64,000 nt of DNA from Xiphias gladius (lineage: Eukaryota; Chordata; Actinopteri; Istiophoriformes; Xiphiidae). Positions within the stretch are counted from its first letter, which is position 1. Each line of letters opens with the position of its first letter. Below, one piece after another: positions 29,701-41,086 of this stretch. The position numbers and the translations under genes are program-made. The DNA is taken from contig NC_053408.1 of the NCBI RefSeq assembly GCF_016859285.1, forward strand, positions 10,431,213 to 10,495,212, read 5' to 3'. Under the pieces are notes generated by a model. It saw only the letters and a list, made by a program, of their open reading frames with translations. It was not told the origin of the DNA and made no database searches.

Positions 29701-29942
29701 TTTTAATTTTTAATTTTTTTTTTTTTGGGAGGGGGGGTGGGACAGTAAATGTATGGATGTCAATGTAAGTATCTTTTGCTTATGACTATTTTGAAGCAGC
29801 ATCCATGGTACCAGCACACAGCCCTACTTATGTGGGGCTAGGTAAAATAATTATCATTTATTTATTATTTTTATTACCAATGATTTGGGAGATTTCCTCA
29901 ATCACTTTGTCTTCAACGTAAGCAAGAAATTTGCTAAATTAT

Positions 29943-30038
29943 AGGGTGCCCCATTAGCCGAACGATTAAGGAGCTTAAAACAGAGCCACAATGTGCACAG
30001 TTTGATCCAGCCTTTGGTGCATCGCTCTTTCTCCCAAT
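29943..30038 (+). mobile_element. Degenerate tRNA-derived SINE fragment
   Basis: It has a box-A-like stretch (TTAGCCGAACGATTAA), a box-B-like stretch (AGTTTGATCCAGCC) about 40 bases later, then TTTGGTGCATCG and a CTTTCTCCC tail. The same order occurs in the better preserved copy at 47.33 kb and in a widespread fish SINE type known to me from other genomes. It lies between gpam and the FERM gene. Confidence 0.5.
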
Positions 30039-30258
30039 GTTTGCGGTCTATGTTTATCATATATGACAAAGAAGAGCAGCAAATACTCACATTTGAAAAA
30101 CTTAAACCAGATAATATTACATGTGTTTTTCTTTGCTTGAAAAATGAAATGATTAATTAATAATTATAATTATAATTGACATAATACACAAAACATACTA
30201 TATCACAAGTCACTACGTGTCAGGTTGAGGAGGGAGGGCTGACTTGTTCGGAAAGACC

Positions 30259-31013
30259 ATGGGAGGACAGGAGGAGGATAAATGGAGGACGGAGACGTGC
30301 AGGACCTACTGCGACAATGAGGACGAAACAGAAGCGACGAGTGTGCATCCTTCTACCCAACAAGCAGCATCTGGACTGTACTGTGAGGGTGAGTGGCTCT
30401 GTGACTTTCAGCGTCCTTTTATTGATTTGTTTTATCGTCTTTAATCCTAAAAAAATTTTTTTTTTTTTTTTACATAACCCAGATTTACTTTTCCACTTAA
30501 AGGCCTCTCTTCTATGCCAGAGTCAGGACATGGGCCACTGCCACTTGATCAAATTGGGTTTTTGAAAACTGGTGCTGTTAACCTTACCTGGCTGTATAGG
30601 TCAGGGCTGTGCCTACATTTAATTGTTCTGATGCCAAAACTGAAATATTGAAGGTTCATTAACAAAATGTTGTAGAGGAAATCCTTCTAAACAGTATTTT
30701 GACCATAATAGGACGGTAAAATTCAATTCAATATGCAAAACGGAATAAAGAAATGATTAAATATGCAATGAAAATTAATGAATTGCTGATTTTATAGTAT
30801 GGATCTGTGATCAAAGAGGGATCTCTATCATATCCGCACTGGACCAAGTAACCATCTGATACCTAAGAATTAGTAAAATGTTGTTATCACAAAGCTAAAA
30901 TACTGTATCGGTGTGAAACCAAAGCTCCCAGGACTCTGAATAGGCCACGTAGCTCTTTTGCACTTCTTATTCTTATTGTGTGTGTTTTTTCAGGTGAAAG
31001 CCAGAGGCCATGA
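30259..31013 (+). promoter_or_regulatory. Overlapping upstream ORF in the FERM gene
   Basis: An ATG at 30259 in a strong context (GACCATGG) lies 58 bases before the chosen start and out of frame with it. Followed through the first splice (30388 to 30994) it ends at a TGA shortly after, about 49 codons in all, so it overlaps the main start. If the mRNA includes it, it would reduce initiation at 30317, whose context (GACAATGA) is weaker. Transcript start is unknown. Confidence 0.45.
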
Positions 31014-34000
31014 GGTGTTGAACAGTGTGTTGAAGCAGCTTGGCGTCAGTGACCTCCTAGTCTTCAGCCTGGCTGTTCTCCGAGGTCAGTGAGTGTCTAT
31101 GTGGGAGTTCAAGTCCAAATGTTTTCACTTCATTTCTTGTGGAACGCTGAAACTTAGGGAGGCTGCTCGAGATGAATGAGCTTACTGTAACAAAACAAAA
31201 AAAGCCCGTGGAATTAAATTAGAGTAATTATTGCTAATTGGTTCAATAAACTGTGCCCAAAATCACTGCTGGACTTGATGTCACCCTGTTTGATCTACTT
31301 TTCTCAGCGTATGAATTTTTTTCCTCAGATAATGAATATCTCTTCCTTGATTTGGACCAAAAGCTGAGCAAGTACTTTGGCAAAAGATGGAACAGAGTCT
31401 CAGCAACAGTGAGTTATTTTGTCCTAAGGTTTTTATCATCTTACAGGTTAACGAAAATCAGGTCTTTGTTACATTATTTAGTTTTTTTGCTTTCCTTATA
31501 TTAACTGGACTGTCTAGAGGTATTAGCAGAAAACAAATTCTTAAAATGAGCAACATTTCTCTTAGACACTGTTGAAATATTTATTCTACATTTTCAGGTC
31601 CCATTCATCGTATTTTTGAGGGTGCAGTATTATGTAGAGAATGGGCAGCTAATATTGTAAGTTGGTCTCCCGTCAGCATATTTTTCTGAAAAATATTGAT
31701 CTGTCTGCACAAATGCCAATGTACAATTATTGTGTCTTAACATCTTTTTTTTTTTGTCAGCTTCTGCCACATTATGAAGCGATCATTGAAATAAAATGAC
31801 AGCTCTCAAACGTCCATGGAACAAACATGACCTTTGTGATTTGATCTCCTCTCTGGTTGTTTCAGGGGCAGCAAGGTACGGCAGCTCTACTACGCTGAGC
31901 TGAGGCAGAAGGTGCTGCGCTCACAGAGCCGCCATCAGGAAGCTTTGTTCTTCCAGCTGGCAGCTTCTGCCCTTCAAGCAGAAGTCGGAGATCTGGAGCA
32001 GAGAGAGGGGAATGAAGAAGAGGGGAGAAAACACAGACGTTACTTTCTTCCCGAAGATTACTTCCCTTCCTGGGTAAAAAAATAAAAAAATAAAGTGTCA
32101 CCATTTGGACTTTACCTTGGAAATATTGATAACTTTATGTGCCCGTACTCAACGTGCTTGTGTCCTCAGCTGATAAAGCGTCGTGGGCGAGAGTACCTGC
32201 TCCTGCACTGCCCCGTGTTGCACGGTGAGCTGAGAGGTGTGTCACGCAGCCAAGCTATCCTGCAGTTTATTAAAGAGGCCAGCAGCCTGCAGGACGGACC
32301 GGTCACCTTCTACAGGATGAGACAGGTCAGACTGCACCGAGTCACACTCGGTGCTTCAATTCTTTTAAATCTTTTTTCTGATGATCGGCAAGGGAAAAGG
32401 ACTGAACACCGCCTGTTCGGCCACATCGTGGCTGATCCAGAGTCTTCATTTCATCGCATATTTAAACAGTCAAACATACTCTCCGCCGCAGCATCTGTTA
32501 TATGAACTCGTGCTTTGTATTTTAAACTCTGCTTCCTTCATCTGTTCTTTTATGTGCAGGAGAAAAAAGAGCTGAAAAGTTCAATCCTTCTTGGTGTGGC
32601 AGTGAAAGGAGTCCATATTTATCAGGTGGGGTCCTCCTCAGTGACAAATAACTTTAATTAAATGTAGGAAATTATTTTTTACATATGCACATTAATTCAT
32701 GAAGGGTTTGTAGATGTAAATCTCTCCGGAACTTTCTTGATCAAGTTACTCCTGAGTTGGCTTGTATTATAAATGTGAACTGATTTGATTTTTCTCAAGG
32801 GGGTGGAAGGGAAACTGTGTCTATTGTACGATTTTTCCTGGACCGATATTGACCGCTTCACTTTCCGGGTTGGTCCTACGAACACCATACACACCTAAGC
32901 AAACTTACTGTATACTCACATAAACTTGCATATTGCCACCCATACAACACCAACTCCTCCTCTACCTCTCTTTTTCAATCCATCCCTTTCTCTTGCTCTC
33001 CAGGGCAGCAGGTTTGAAATCGCTGCAGTGGGCTCTCTGTGCCTGCCTAAGCTGGTGCATTACACTCATTCAGCCTTCCACTCCAAACACGTCCTGAAGC
33101 ACCTCAGTGACAGTCACCGGCGCCACATCGACACCAGAGATGCAGTCAACTACATCCGACAGCTGGAAGACATGCAGCGTCAGCGGGCTCATTCTACTCT
33201 GCTTTAAGGCCCCAGGGCTTTCTTTTTGTAGTACACGTACATGAGGCAACAGCTTCCATATTCAGGGCCAAGGGGTTGCAATATAAATTACTGCAATCTC
33301 AACATAATCCATTATCTTGTCACTATTTCAGACTCATCACAAATTGGACTTGGTCTCAATTGGTTCCTTTAAGGTTGGATCCTTTTTTGTCATTTCAGTC
33401 AGAGCGTCTGGTACCATCAGCCAATCAAGGTCTAATATTGTGACTAATGTTTCACTTAGTTAAACTCTATCCTTGGAAAAACCCTGTGAAGAATATTATT
33501 CTGAGGCCAAGCCAAAGCAGCTTTGAAAACAAGCATTAAAACGGAATAATGTGGGACCTTTAAGCCTGTTTCTCACACAATCTCTTTTTCTGTTACTTGG
33601 TCTGTATCTGCAGCCAGTGGGGTCTACAAAGAGGCCTACATCTGTGACACTGCGCGCTTAAGACAGAGACTTCAAAGCAGCAGCCTCACATCCTCCATGT
33701 CCGGCTGCAGTGTTGCTGCGGGAACCAGCACAGCCTGGTCCAAAGAGGAGGAGGAGGAGGAGGAGGAGGAGGAGGAGGAGGAAAAGGAAGATGAAAGCTC
33801 TGTCACAGGTCAGCTGAGAGGAAAAAATATGTTCCAGAAAGATGCAGCTCATGCTCAGATAAGTTCATCAGCTGCGTCCCATCTTATATATTCTATTCCA
33901 CAATGAATTATATTAAAGATAAATGCAACAACATACAGTAGACAGAACAGTTGGGGCTGCTGAATTGGTCCATTCATTTTTCTAAAACAGCCTTGCCACG

Positions 34001-34411
34001 TTGACACACTTTCTGCTCGTGTTGTCTGTGTTTATGTTTACCGTGGCAGGGTTTGAGTTGTGCATTGATGACCCAGAGGAGGTTTTTGTTGACAACCCGG
34101 CTGAGGTGTCCTGGCTAGCTGAGCTGGTCCACGGTGTGTCTGTCGATGGACCCCTAGTGTTACCCTCTTGTTGGGCAGGTTAGTCGATTAAAAATTCAGA
34201 GACATATCTGAAATAATCTCAATCATGTGTTATTAACTTTATGTCCTCTTTGCTGATCAGCTGTCACCATGGAAATGAAACAGGTGAGCGAACTGCAGGC
34301 CTCTCTGACTCATCATTCCCAGCACAGTCCAGCATCAGAGGTTTCAGTGTTTTCTCTGATCTCTTCCAGGTTCTGAGGAGGAGAGCTGATGAAGGGGTTT
34401 CTGTGGACTAA
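30317..34411 (+). CDS. FERM-domain protein, FRMD6/FRMD1-like
   Basis: Predicted cortical adaptor with a FERM domain. In FRMD6 (willin) this domain binds membrane lipids and partners at cell junctions and feeds into Hippo signalling. Coding exons: 30317-30388, 30994-31084, 31329-31408, 31598-31656, 31866-32073, 32170-32325, 32560-32625, 32800-32868, 33004-33178, 33614-33808, 34050-34178, 34261-34283 and 34370-34411. That is 1365 nt, 454 aa. Recognition rests on the FERM region, residues about 7-315: RRVCILLPN, LRVQYYVENGQLI, YYAELRQKVL, YFLPEDYFPSWLIKRRG and LLYDFSWTDIDRFTF match FRMD6 piece by piece. The tail is much shorter than FRMD6 (about 620 aa) and carries roughly 13 glutamates from residue 370. 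The donor at 33178 (C then GTCAGC) is weak. Whether it is frmd1 or a separate paralogue is not settled. Confidence 0.9.
33745..33783 (+). repeat. GAG repeat coding for poly-glutamate
   Basis: Twelve GAG codons and one GAA in tandem within coding exon 10 of the FERM gene, giving a run of about 13 glutamates after SK. Length polymorphism is likely, in steps of three that keep frame. Confidence 0.9.
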
Positions 34412-34593
34412 TGTACAGCCAGAGGCAAGGGGGACTTATTACACGTTCTGCGGCTCAGGACAAGACCCCTAAGATTACTGCCCTGACGCACACATTGCTT
34501 TTCAGATCAGTAATCATAGCCGTGACCAATTCTGTACCTAATGTATAAATCATGCTAATAATTACTGTATAGTTTCAGTGCAACATTAGCTCT

Positions 34594-34599
34594 AATAAA
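34594..34599 (+). other. Poly(A) signal of the FERM gene
   Basis: AATAAA about 180 bases after the stop at 34409-34411, followed by a TGTGTGTAAGTG stretch of the kind found downstream of cleavage sites. Confidence 0.7.
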
Positions 34600-34611
34600 T
34601 TCCTTTAACAT

Positions 34612-35876
34612 CCTGTGTGTAAGTGTTAATTAAAAAGAAAATGAAAAATAGCACATATTTTTAAAGTTTTAATAGTTTTCTGCTTCCTTGATGTTTAGAT
34701 TATATTTGTGTTTTGTTTGAAATCTAATTCAAAGACGGAAATTATGGGATTCTTTTACTAAATTTAACTTACGTGTATGAAATTCACCGAATAATATACA
34801 GTGGTTCAGCTTTACTATGTAGATTGGTTTACTCTTATCCTCAATATTGTTTGTGAGAAAAATTAAATAGTATGCTGTCAAAACAAAGGGGAATCAGAAT
34901 CAATATGAAACACAATGAACAAGATCTGGTGTAATAAATACAATTCCAGCTTCTTTCTTGTCTTTCGTTATCAGCAAATAGCTGCTAGATACCGTACAAG
35001 GTTCATCACAAATGTGATTGGAAATTATACAAATTATATAAATGAAGAATAAATATGAATCTAATACCATTAATGTTAAAAACGTTTTTTTCTTTTGGAA
35101 GTTTATTCTTGACTTTACTCAGTAATATATGAAGTCATAAGTGGGGCTTGAGTTGTTAATATTGTCAGATTACAATTTATTTTTGTTTAGCTGTTCTGTA
35201 GGTTTTTTCTTTTACTTTATTGAAAACAATCATCAACATTACATTTTTAAAATAAATGAATATATATAGATAAAGATGTACAGTAGTTTCAGCCAAAACA
35301 TGTATAGATTTTTCTCATCCGTCCATTCTATGTACTTGGGGTTCACCAATATTTATACATAGTTGCACATTCATCTCGATTGTTGTTGTTTTTTCAAAAT
35401 AAATTACTACTTTTTAGCCCGACCTTGTGGCCAGTTCAGATTGAAATTATTGTCTTTTGAGGTTTTTTGTTTATTTACGTATTTGTTTGTTTTTGTCTGC
35501 TCACTTTTTTGTTTTTTGTCTTTTGATTTTATCAGTGGTGTGAAACCATAGACTGTATATAAAGATCTTATATCTTCTATATAACTTGATATAATAATAT
35601 AAATGATCGATAGTAATAATTATATATAATAAAAATAATATATCTATATCTATCTCAAATAGCTTTATAAACAGTTTATGTATTTAACAGATTTCACAAC
35701 GTCATCGTTTAGTCAACCAATCAGGGACAGGCTGCAACCCAAACACGGAAGCAGCTCAAACAGCTGCGAGAGCAAAAGTTGAGGCGCTTCCTTTGACGCA
35801 TAAATGCGTCCTAAACGTTATTACATATTTAAAAAGTTAAAACAGCCGAAACACTAAGTCAAAACGTTTTCTGTAG
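34612..35876. other. AT-rich intergenic region before ghdc
   Basis: No gene is seen. The sequence is AT-rich, with an A/T-only-like stretch near 35.57-35.66 kb. A short motif at about 35547-35570 (CCATAGACTGTATATAAAG) is one I know as very frequent in teleost genomes and may mark an old repeat end. The last 150 bases before the ghdc start are less AT-rich and should contain its promoter; no TATA box is clear. Confidence 0.5.
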
Positions 35877-37681
35877 ATGGCTTTCGCGCGGTTTCCTGTT
35901 GCTGTGGCCCTGTGTTTTGCTGTCTTATCGGTTGCCGTCGCCATCGTTGGACAGAAACAGGGTAAGTGGATTAAATATGATGAAGCTGAGCGTGTGAAAC
36001 GATGGGAAATGCCGCTGTGACAGTGTCCTGGAGGAGCAGCAGCGAACAGTTGTCCGTCTTGACTGTAGAAAAAAAAAACAGGTAAGTGACGTGCCATGGA
36101 CTAACAGCGCCCCCACCTGGCTCCTTTTCCTGCTTTTTTTTTTTGTTCGTTGTGTAACTCCACAGCGATGCCGCCTCCTCTGCCCGCTGCCCTCGGTATC
36201 TGCTCCCTCGCCGGGATGGCACTGGTTTGGAGGGACATTGGCTCGAAGATGAAGGGTGAAAACCGGACGTTAAGCGGTCTGCTCAGCCAGTATCTGGCGG
36301 TGAAGGCCGTGGGCTGGCTGGGCAGGCGGCAGAGGAAGAAACTTGAAGCCGACACGCTCAACGTGAGGCAAGCCCAGGAGGAGACTCTGCTGAGGCGCCT
36401 GCGTAAAAACGCAAACACATGTTATGGAAGACAGTTTGACTTCTGCTCAATAAAAGGTAAACAGAAAAATGAGATTGTGTCAATGAAAAATTCCTGATGT
36501 GTGGGATTTTTTGTAATTTAGGCCTGGTGCAGTATAACGACCTGCTTGGGGTTGTAAAAGTAGCTGTCACACAGATTTGTCCTCTGACTTGCTGTGATGT
36601 AATGATGCCTCCACCTCCACTCCCCAAGAGGGGTTTCAATACACTTCATAATTTCTCTAAATATTAATCTAACAGTGGATTCCATTATCAGTCAATCAAA
36701 TAATCCCTGGTTATTTTCTTGATCTTTAAGTCTATAAAATGTGAAAAAATGGAAAATGCTTGTCATAAATCCTCTCAGCTCAAGGTGATGTTTTCAGATT
36801 GCTTATTTTATTCCATCTCAGTCCAACAGACGTTTATTTACTTTGATATATGACAAGCAATGTGTCAAATTATCACATTTCAGAAGCAGGAGCCAGAGAA
36901 TATTTACCATTTTCGATTAAAATTGACTAAAAAGATTAACGAATGGTAGCCGATAAATTTTCTGTAGATCGTCTAATCGATTAATCGACTAACTGTTGCA
37001 GCTCTATACAATTTATATTTATTTAGCTGTTAAATTATTGGCTATTTTCTTTCAATTTAATCACCTAGAATTCTTTTCTTCTTTTTTTGAAGATCAATTG
37101 ATGATTATTAGGTTTATGCATTTCAGAAAATGGTGAATAATGTCTGTGACAATTTTGTCTTCAAATTGCTTGATTTGTCCAAAAACAAGCAAACGAAACC
37201 CAAATCCCAAACATATCCAGTCTACTCTCATGAAATGCTGATTCTTCAAATGTTTCAAATTCACAAAACAATTTTAAATCCTGCTTGTAAAAATGTGCAT
37301 AAAGATGTATGTATGTGTGGCAATCTAATTACAACTCAAAGGTACGCGCATCCTTTTCATTAGCGAAAATTAGATTACGAAATGATGAAATGCAGAAATC
37401 AAAATGATCTCCAAACAAACTTTACTTGAGTTAACCTGGTTGTTTCACAGTTACACTGGTGTTGTTTCAGACAGTGATAGTTTCAGGGCGCGTCACCCCA
37501 TCACCACATACGAGCACTACCGAGAGCTCATCAGACGGATCGCTGCAGGGGAGGAGAAAGTGATCATTGCTGAGAAGCCGCTGATCCTGGCCATGACCTC
37601 CGGGACGTCAGGAGCCAGCGCCATGCTGCTCAGCACCAAAGACACCAACACTGAGTTCTTCCTGCAGGTGAAGCCCCTGCT

Positions 37682-37729
<48 letters not shown>

Positions 37730-38389
37730 GTTGGCCCGGTTGCAGCCTGTGTTGTGCTATTGTGCATATAAAAGTATGATAAGAACGAAATTCATTTGTT
37801 TGTTTCCACCAGGGAGTGACTGTGTGTTTGGATGCCATGCGGCAGGCATATCCTGCAACCGACAGCCTCCAGCGCACGACTAAGTTCTTCTACACACCTA
37901 CTTTTCGCCAGTCTGACGCCGGCATTCCCATCGGACCAAACTCCTCCACACCAGCCTCCTCCCGCCACATGCTGAACCTCTACACCACCCCGGCACCCGC
38001 CTTTGAGGTACAATAAACTTATCGATTAGTATGGGTTTCACCTAGTGAATAATTTCCAGCTAAACTGTACCGTCCCCTGTCCTTTAAGGTTCCCAGTGAG
38101 AAGGACACCCTCTATCTGCACCTCCTGTTTGCTCTGAAAGATCCCAGTGTGGGAACACTGGAGTCCAACTTTGCCTCCACGGTCTTCTATGCTTTCAGTG
38201 CCCTACAGGTAAAGCATGGTTCACTTTATGGTTTATTAACGGTTGCATGTCATGTCATGCGTGTCTTTTTGTATCATGCTATTCTCTACTTGATTAGATT
38301 AAGAAACACAGGAAATATGGAAAACATTACACAAATTTGTGTGTGTGTGTATATGTATATATATATAAAAATATAATGATGTGTGTGTA

Positions 38390-38441
<52 letters not shown>

Positions 38442-41086
38442 AATATAAATACATAAGGTTCCCACTGACAGCTTTGTTGATTTGTTTGATGAACTAAGGA
38501 TTTCTCTGTCATGTAGGATCGTTGGCAGGAACTTGTGGAAGACATTGAACGAGGGAGGGTCAGCAGTGCTCTGGCTCTGGAGCCCAAAGTGAGGGCCGGG
38601 CTTGAAGCTCTGATGAAGCCGGACCCAGAAAGAGCCGCTCAGCTCCGGGCCCACTTCCAGGAGGGCTTCAGGGCGATCGCCAAGCGGCTGTGGCCGCACC
38701 TCCACCTGGTGCTGGCAGTGGACTCAGGCTCCAATCAGATCTACGGGGAAATGTTGAGGGAGAATTACTGCCAGGGAGTGCCTTTCTACTCACCCTTTTA
38801 TGCTGCTACTGAAGGTAAGAGCCAGTATGTTTCCACGGACACCACTGTGGGAACAGCTGCTCTAAATCACAAAGTGATCAGTCAGTTTTGATGGTAGAGT
38901 GGCCAGAGAATTAATTGTTTGAAAGAACAGGTGGAGGGTGCGTGTCCTACTGTCCTATGAAACCCACCCCTTAGGTCCCCTTATCTGTGGTCTTATAAGC
39001 ATATTGAGCATTGAGTATACATTAAACAGAATGACAGTAGGTAAATATCAAGAATGGAGTGCTTGGCCCACAGCAGGACTCCTTAGTTAGGGTGTATGTC
39101 AATAGCATTCATAGAGCTAAACGCAGATAAAAGTACGTAAGGAAAAAAGACTGATCAGATGAAACCGAAAATTCATTGATTTCCAGTTGTGGTAGTTTTA
39201 GTCATTTACCACATAAAGAACATTTGCTGGCTACAGATTCACAAATGCACAAAAGAGTCGTTCGCTTTTCTTCATTGTTTGCTAAACAAGCATTTAAAGA
39301 TGCCACTTTTAGTTCTGATGACTTGTGGTGGCCGTTTTTGTAATATTTGACAGTTTATCAGTTAAATTATAAATTGTTTAATCAAAAATAAAATGTCAAC
39401 ATCATCAGTTTTGACCCCAAAAGAGGGTTAAATTAAGGGTTAAGCATGAATGATTAATGGCACGAATTTTAAGGTTTTTTTATTTTTTATTGTCGTTTTA
39501 TTTTTTTTATTTCTGTATTTAGAAAGTCATCTGTCAGCTTTAACTGAATGTATGGGCCCCTGCAGGTCTAATAGGGGTGAACCTGTGGCCTCAGGAGCCA
39601 AACAGACGCTATCTGCTGTGTCCTCGCTCCATGTTCTGCGAGTTCCTGCCAGAGAGCAGCCTGGAGGAGGAGGCGCCTCGCACTCTGCTGATGGAGGAGG
39701 TGAGGGAGGGACAGAACTATGAGCTCGTCATCACAAACGCTTCAGGACTCTTCAGGTATGAAAAGTGCTTTTCATTTAGTTAAGTATCTGTCAAATTGTT
39801 AAAATATACATGACTGCAACTACATGACTGGTGTAGCGAAACATCTGTCAATAGGCCTGTATCTTAATGAAAATTAAAGTGTCATCGTGCTCACTTGCAG
39901 AGTTTTAAAGTCTCAGGCAAACATTTTCTCTCATTATTTGTGGCTTCCATGGTCAGATGGTTTGTTCAGTCTGATTTAAAGGTTAATTGTCAATTTAGTG
40001 CCCTTCAGTCAAATTTAAGGCTACATAACATGCGAGTGAAATGATGTCCCATATTTGCCTTGTGTCATTGCTATTGTGATGTGCTTTCACTTGACTGCAC
40101 TCATAACAGAATGATAAAGCTAATATCAAGATCTGATATGTGATTAGAATTTAACATCAACACTAACTAATGAACATTGTTGGAGATGTGTTGCACAAGT
40201 GAAACCGGTATTTGCTGTTTTACAGATACCGCATTGGAGACATTGTGAAAGTGGTTGGTTTCCATAATCAGTGCCCCATTGTTGAGTTTCAGTACAGGTA
40301 CAGTATGACACAGTGTACACATAAATGCACGTGTATCATCTCATTCTTTGTGTAATGTATTTTTCTGGTAGTTATGTTGCTAGCCCAAGTAAATCTTGAA
40401 GCAAAATATCATCTCCCTGCTTCTGTCTGCTGTCAGGCGGGGTCAGATGTTGAACGTTCGAGGGGAGAAGGTGTCTGAAGCGTTGTTCCTTGATGCTCTG
40501 AAGAAAGCTGTTGCTCAGTGGCCAGGAGCTCAACTGGTCGACTACTGCTGCGCTGAGAGCGGCATCCTGGGTGAGATGTCTCGACATCTGTGCGTGTTCA
40601 AACTTCCGAGCGGTTAGTCGGGCTCGGCTTGCGCTATAATGAATCTTACTTAACTGTGGTGTTGCAGGAGACTCAATAGGCGGCTCAGATCCTCATTACC
40701 AGGTGTTTGTGGAGCTGAAAGGTGTGAGGAACCTCACAGAGGAGCAACGATACAAGGCAAGACGATCCTAGAAAGCCGCAGAAAAACGCAGCATGTTTGC
40801 ACTTTAGCACGAAATCGCTCTTTATTGTCTTTCTCTGAATGCTGTCTTCTCGCCGTCCTTTCAGCTGGACATGTGCCTCCAGCAGGACTCGGCTGTCTAC
40901 AAGTCTTTCCGTATCAAAGGCAGCATCGGACCAATGAGGGTGCAGCTGGTGGCGGAGGGTGCGTTCAAAGACCTTCGTAAGCAGATGATGGCGTTCTCAA
41001 ACACCTCGCCGAACACCTTCAAAATGCACCGAGTCCTGCGCAGGAAAGAATACGCTGATTTCTTATTGGGAAAAACGGTTTCCTGA
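35877..41086 (+). CDS. ghdc: GH3 domain-containing protein
   Basis: Vertebrate relative of plant GH3 acyl-amido synthetases; its biochemical role in animals is not established. Coding exons: 35877-35961, 36166-36456, 37471-37667, 37813-38007, 38089-38208, 38517-38814, 39566-39755, 40226-40297, 40437-40570, 40668-40756 and 40865-41086. That is 1893 nt, 630 aa (human about 530), with all frames closing. The N-terminus (AVALCFAVLSVAVAIVG) is hydrophobic and looks like a signal peptide or anchor. The GH3 adenylate-forming loop is visible as MTSGTSGASAMLL, followed by FFYTPTFR, FYSPFYAATEG and GVNLWPQEPN. The C-terminus (YKLDMCLQQDS, YKSFRIKGSIGP, MHRVLRRKEYADFLLG) matches human GHDC. The intron after 40756 begins with GC instead of GT. 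It lies just upstream of kcnh4, as in human. Confidence 0.95.
36655..37006. mobile_element. hAT-like non-autonomous repeat copy
   Basis: Lies in the long second intron of ghdc. It ends with the pattern CGATTAATCGACTAAC followed by GTTGCAGCTCTA, which I know as the terminal part of a very common teleost repeat family (its other strand starts TAGAGCTGCAAC). A second member is at 61.3-61.5 kb. The left boundary is approximate. Confidence 0.6.
37682..37729 (+). repeat. (TGA)n microsatellite in a short ghdc intron
   Basis: About sixteen TGA/GAT units start 15 bases after the donor at 37667, inside an intron of only 145 bases. Read through from the exon, the repeat stays open and codes for poly-aspartate. 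Confidence 0.9.
38338..38434. repeat. TG/TA microsatellite in ghdc intron
   Basis: A mixed TG, TA and TATG stretch ending in a pure TG run, located between the ghdc exons ending at 38208 and starting at 38517. Confidence 0.9.

Noticed and set aside
37404-37883. A 159-codon frame running through ghdc exon 3, the TGA repeat and into the next exon
   Set aside because: It reads through an intron with good GT-AG signals and enters the next exon in the wrong frame.
38286-38705. Long minus-strand frames with threonine-histidine repeats
   Set aside because: They are translations of the TG microsatellite and the antisense of a ghdc exon.
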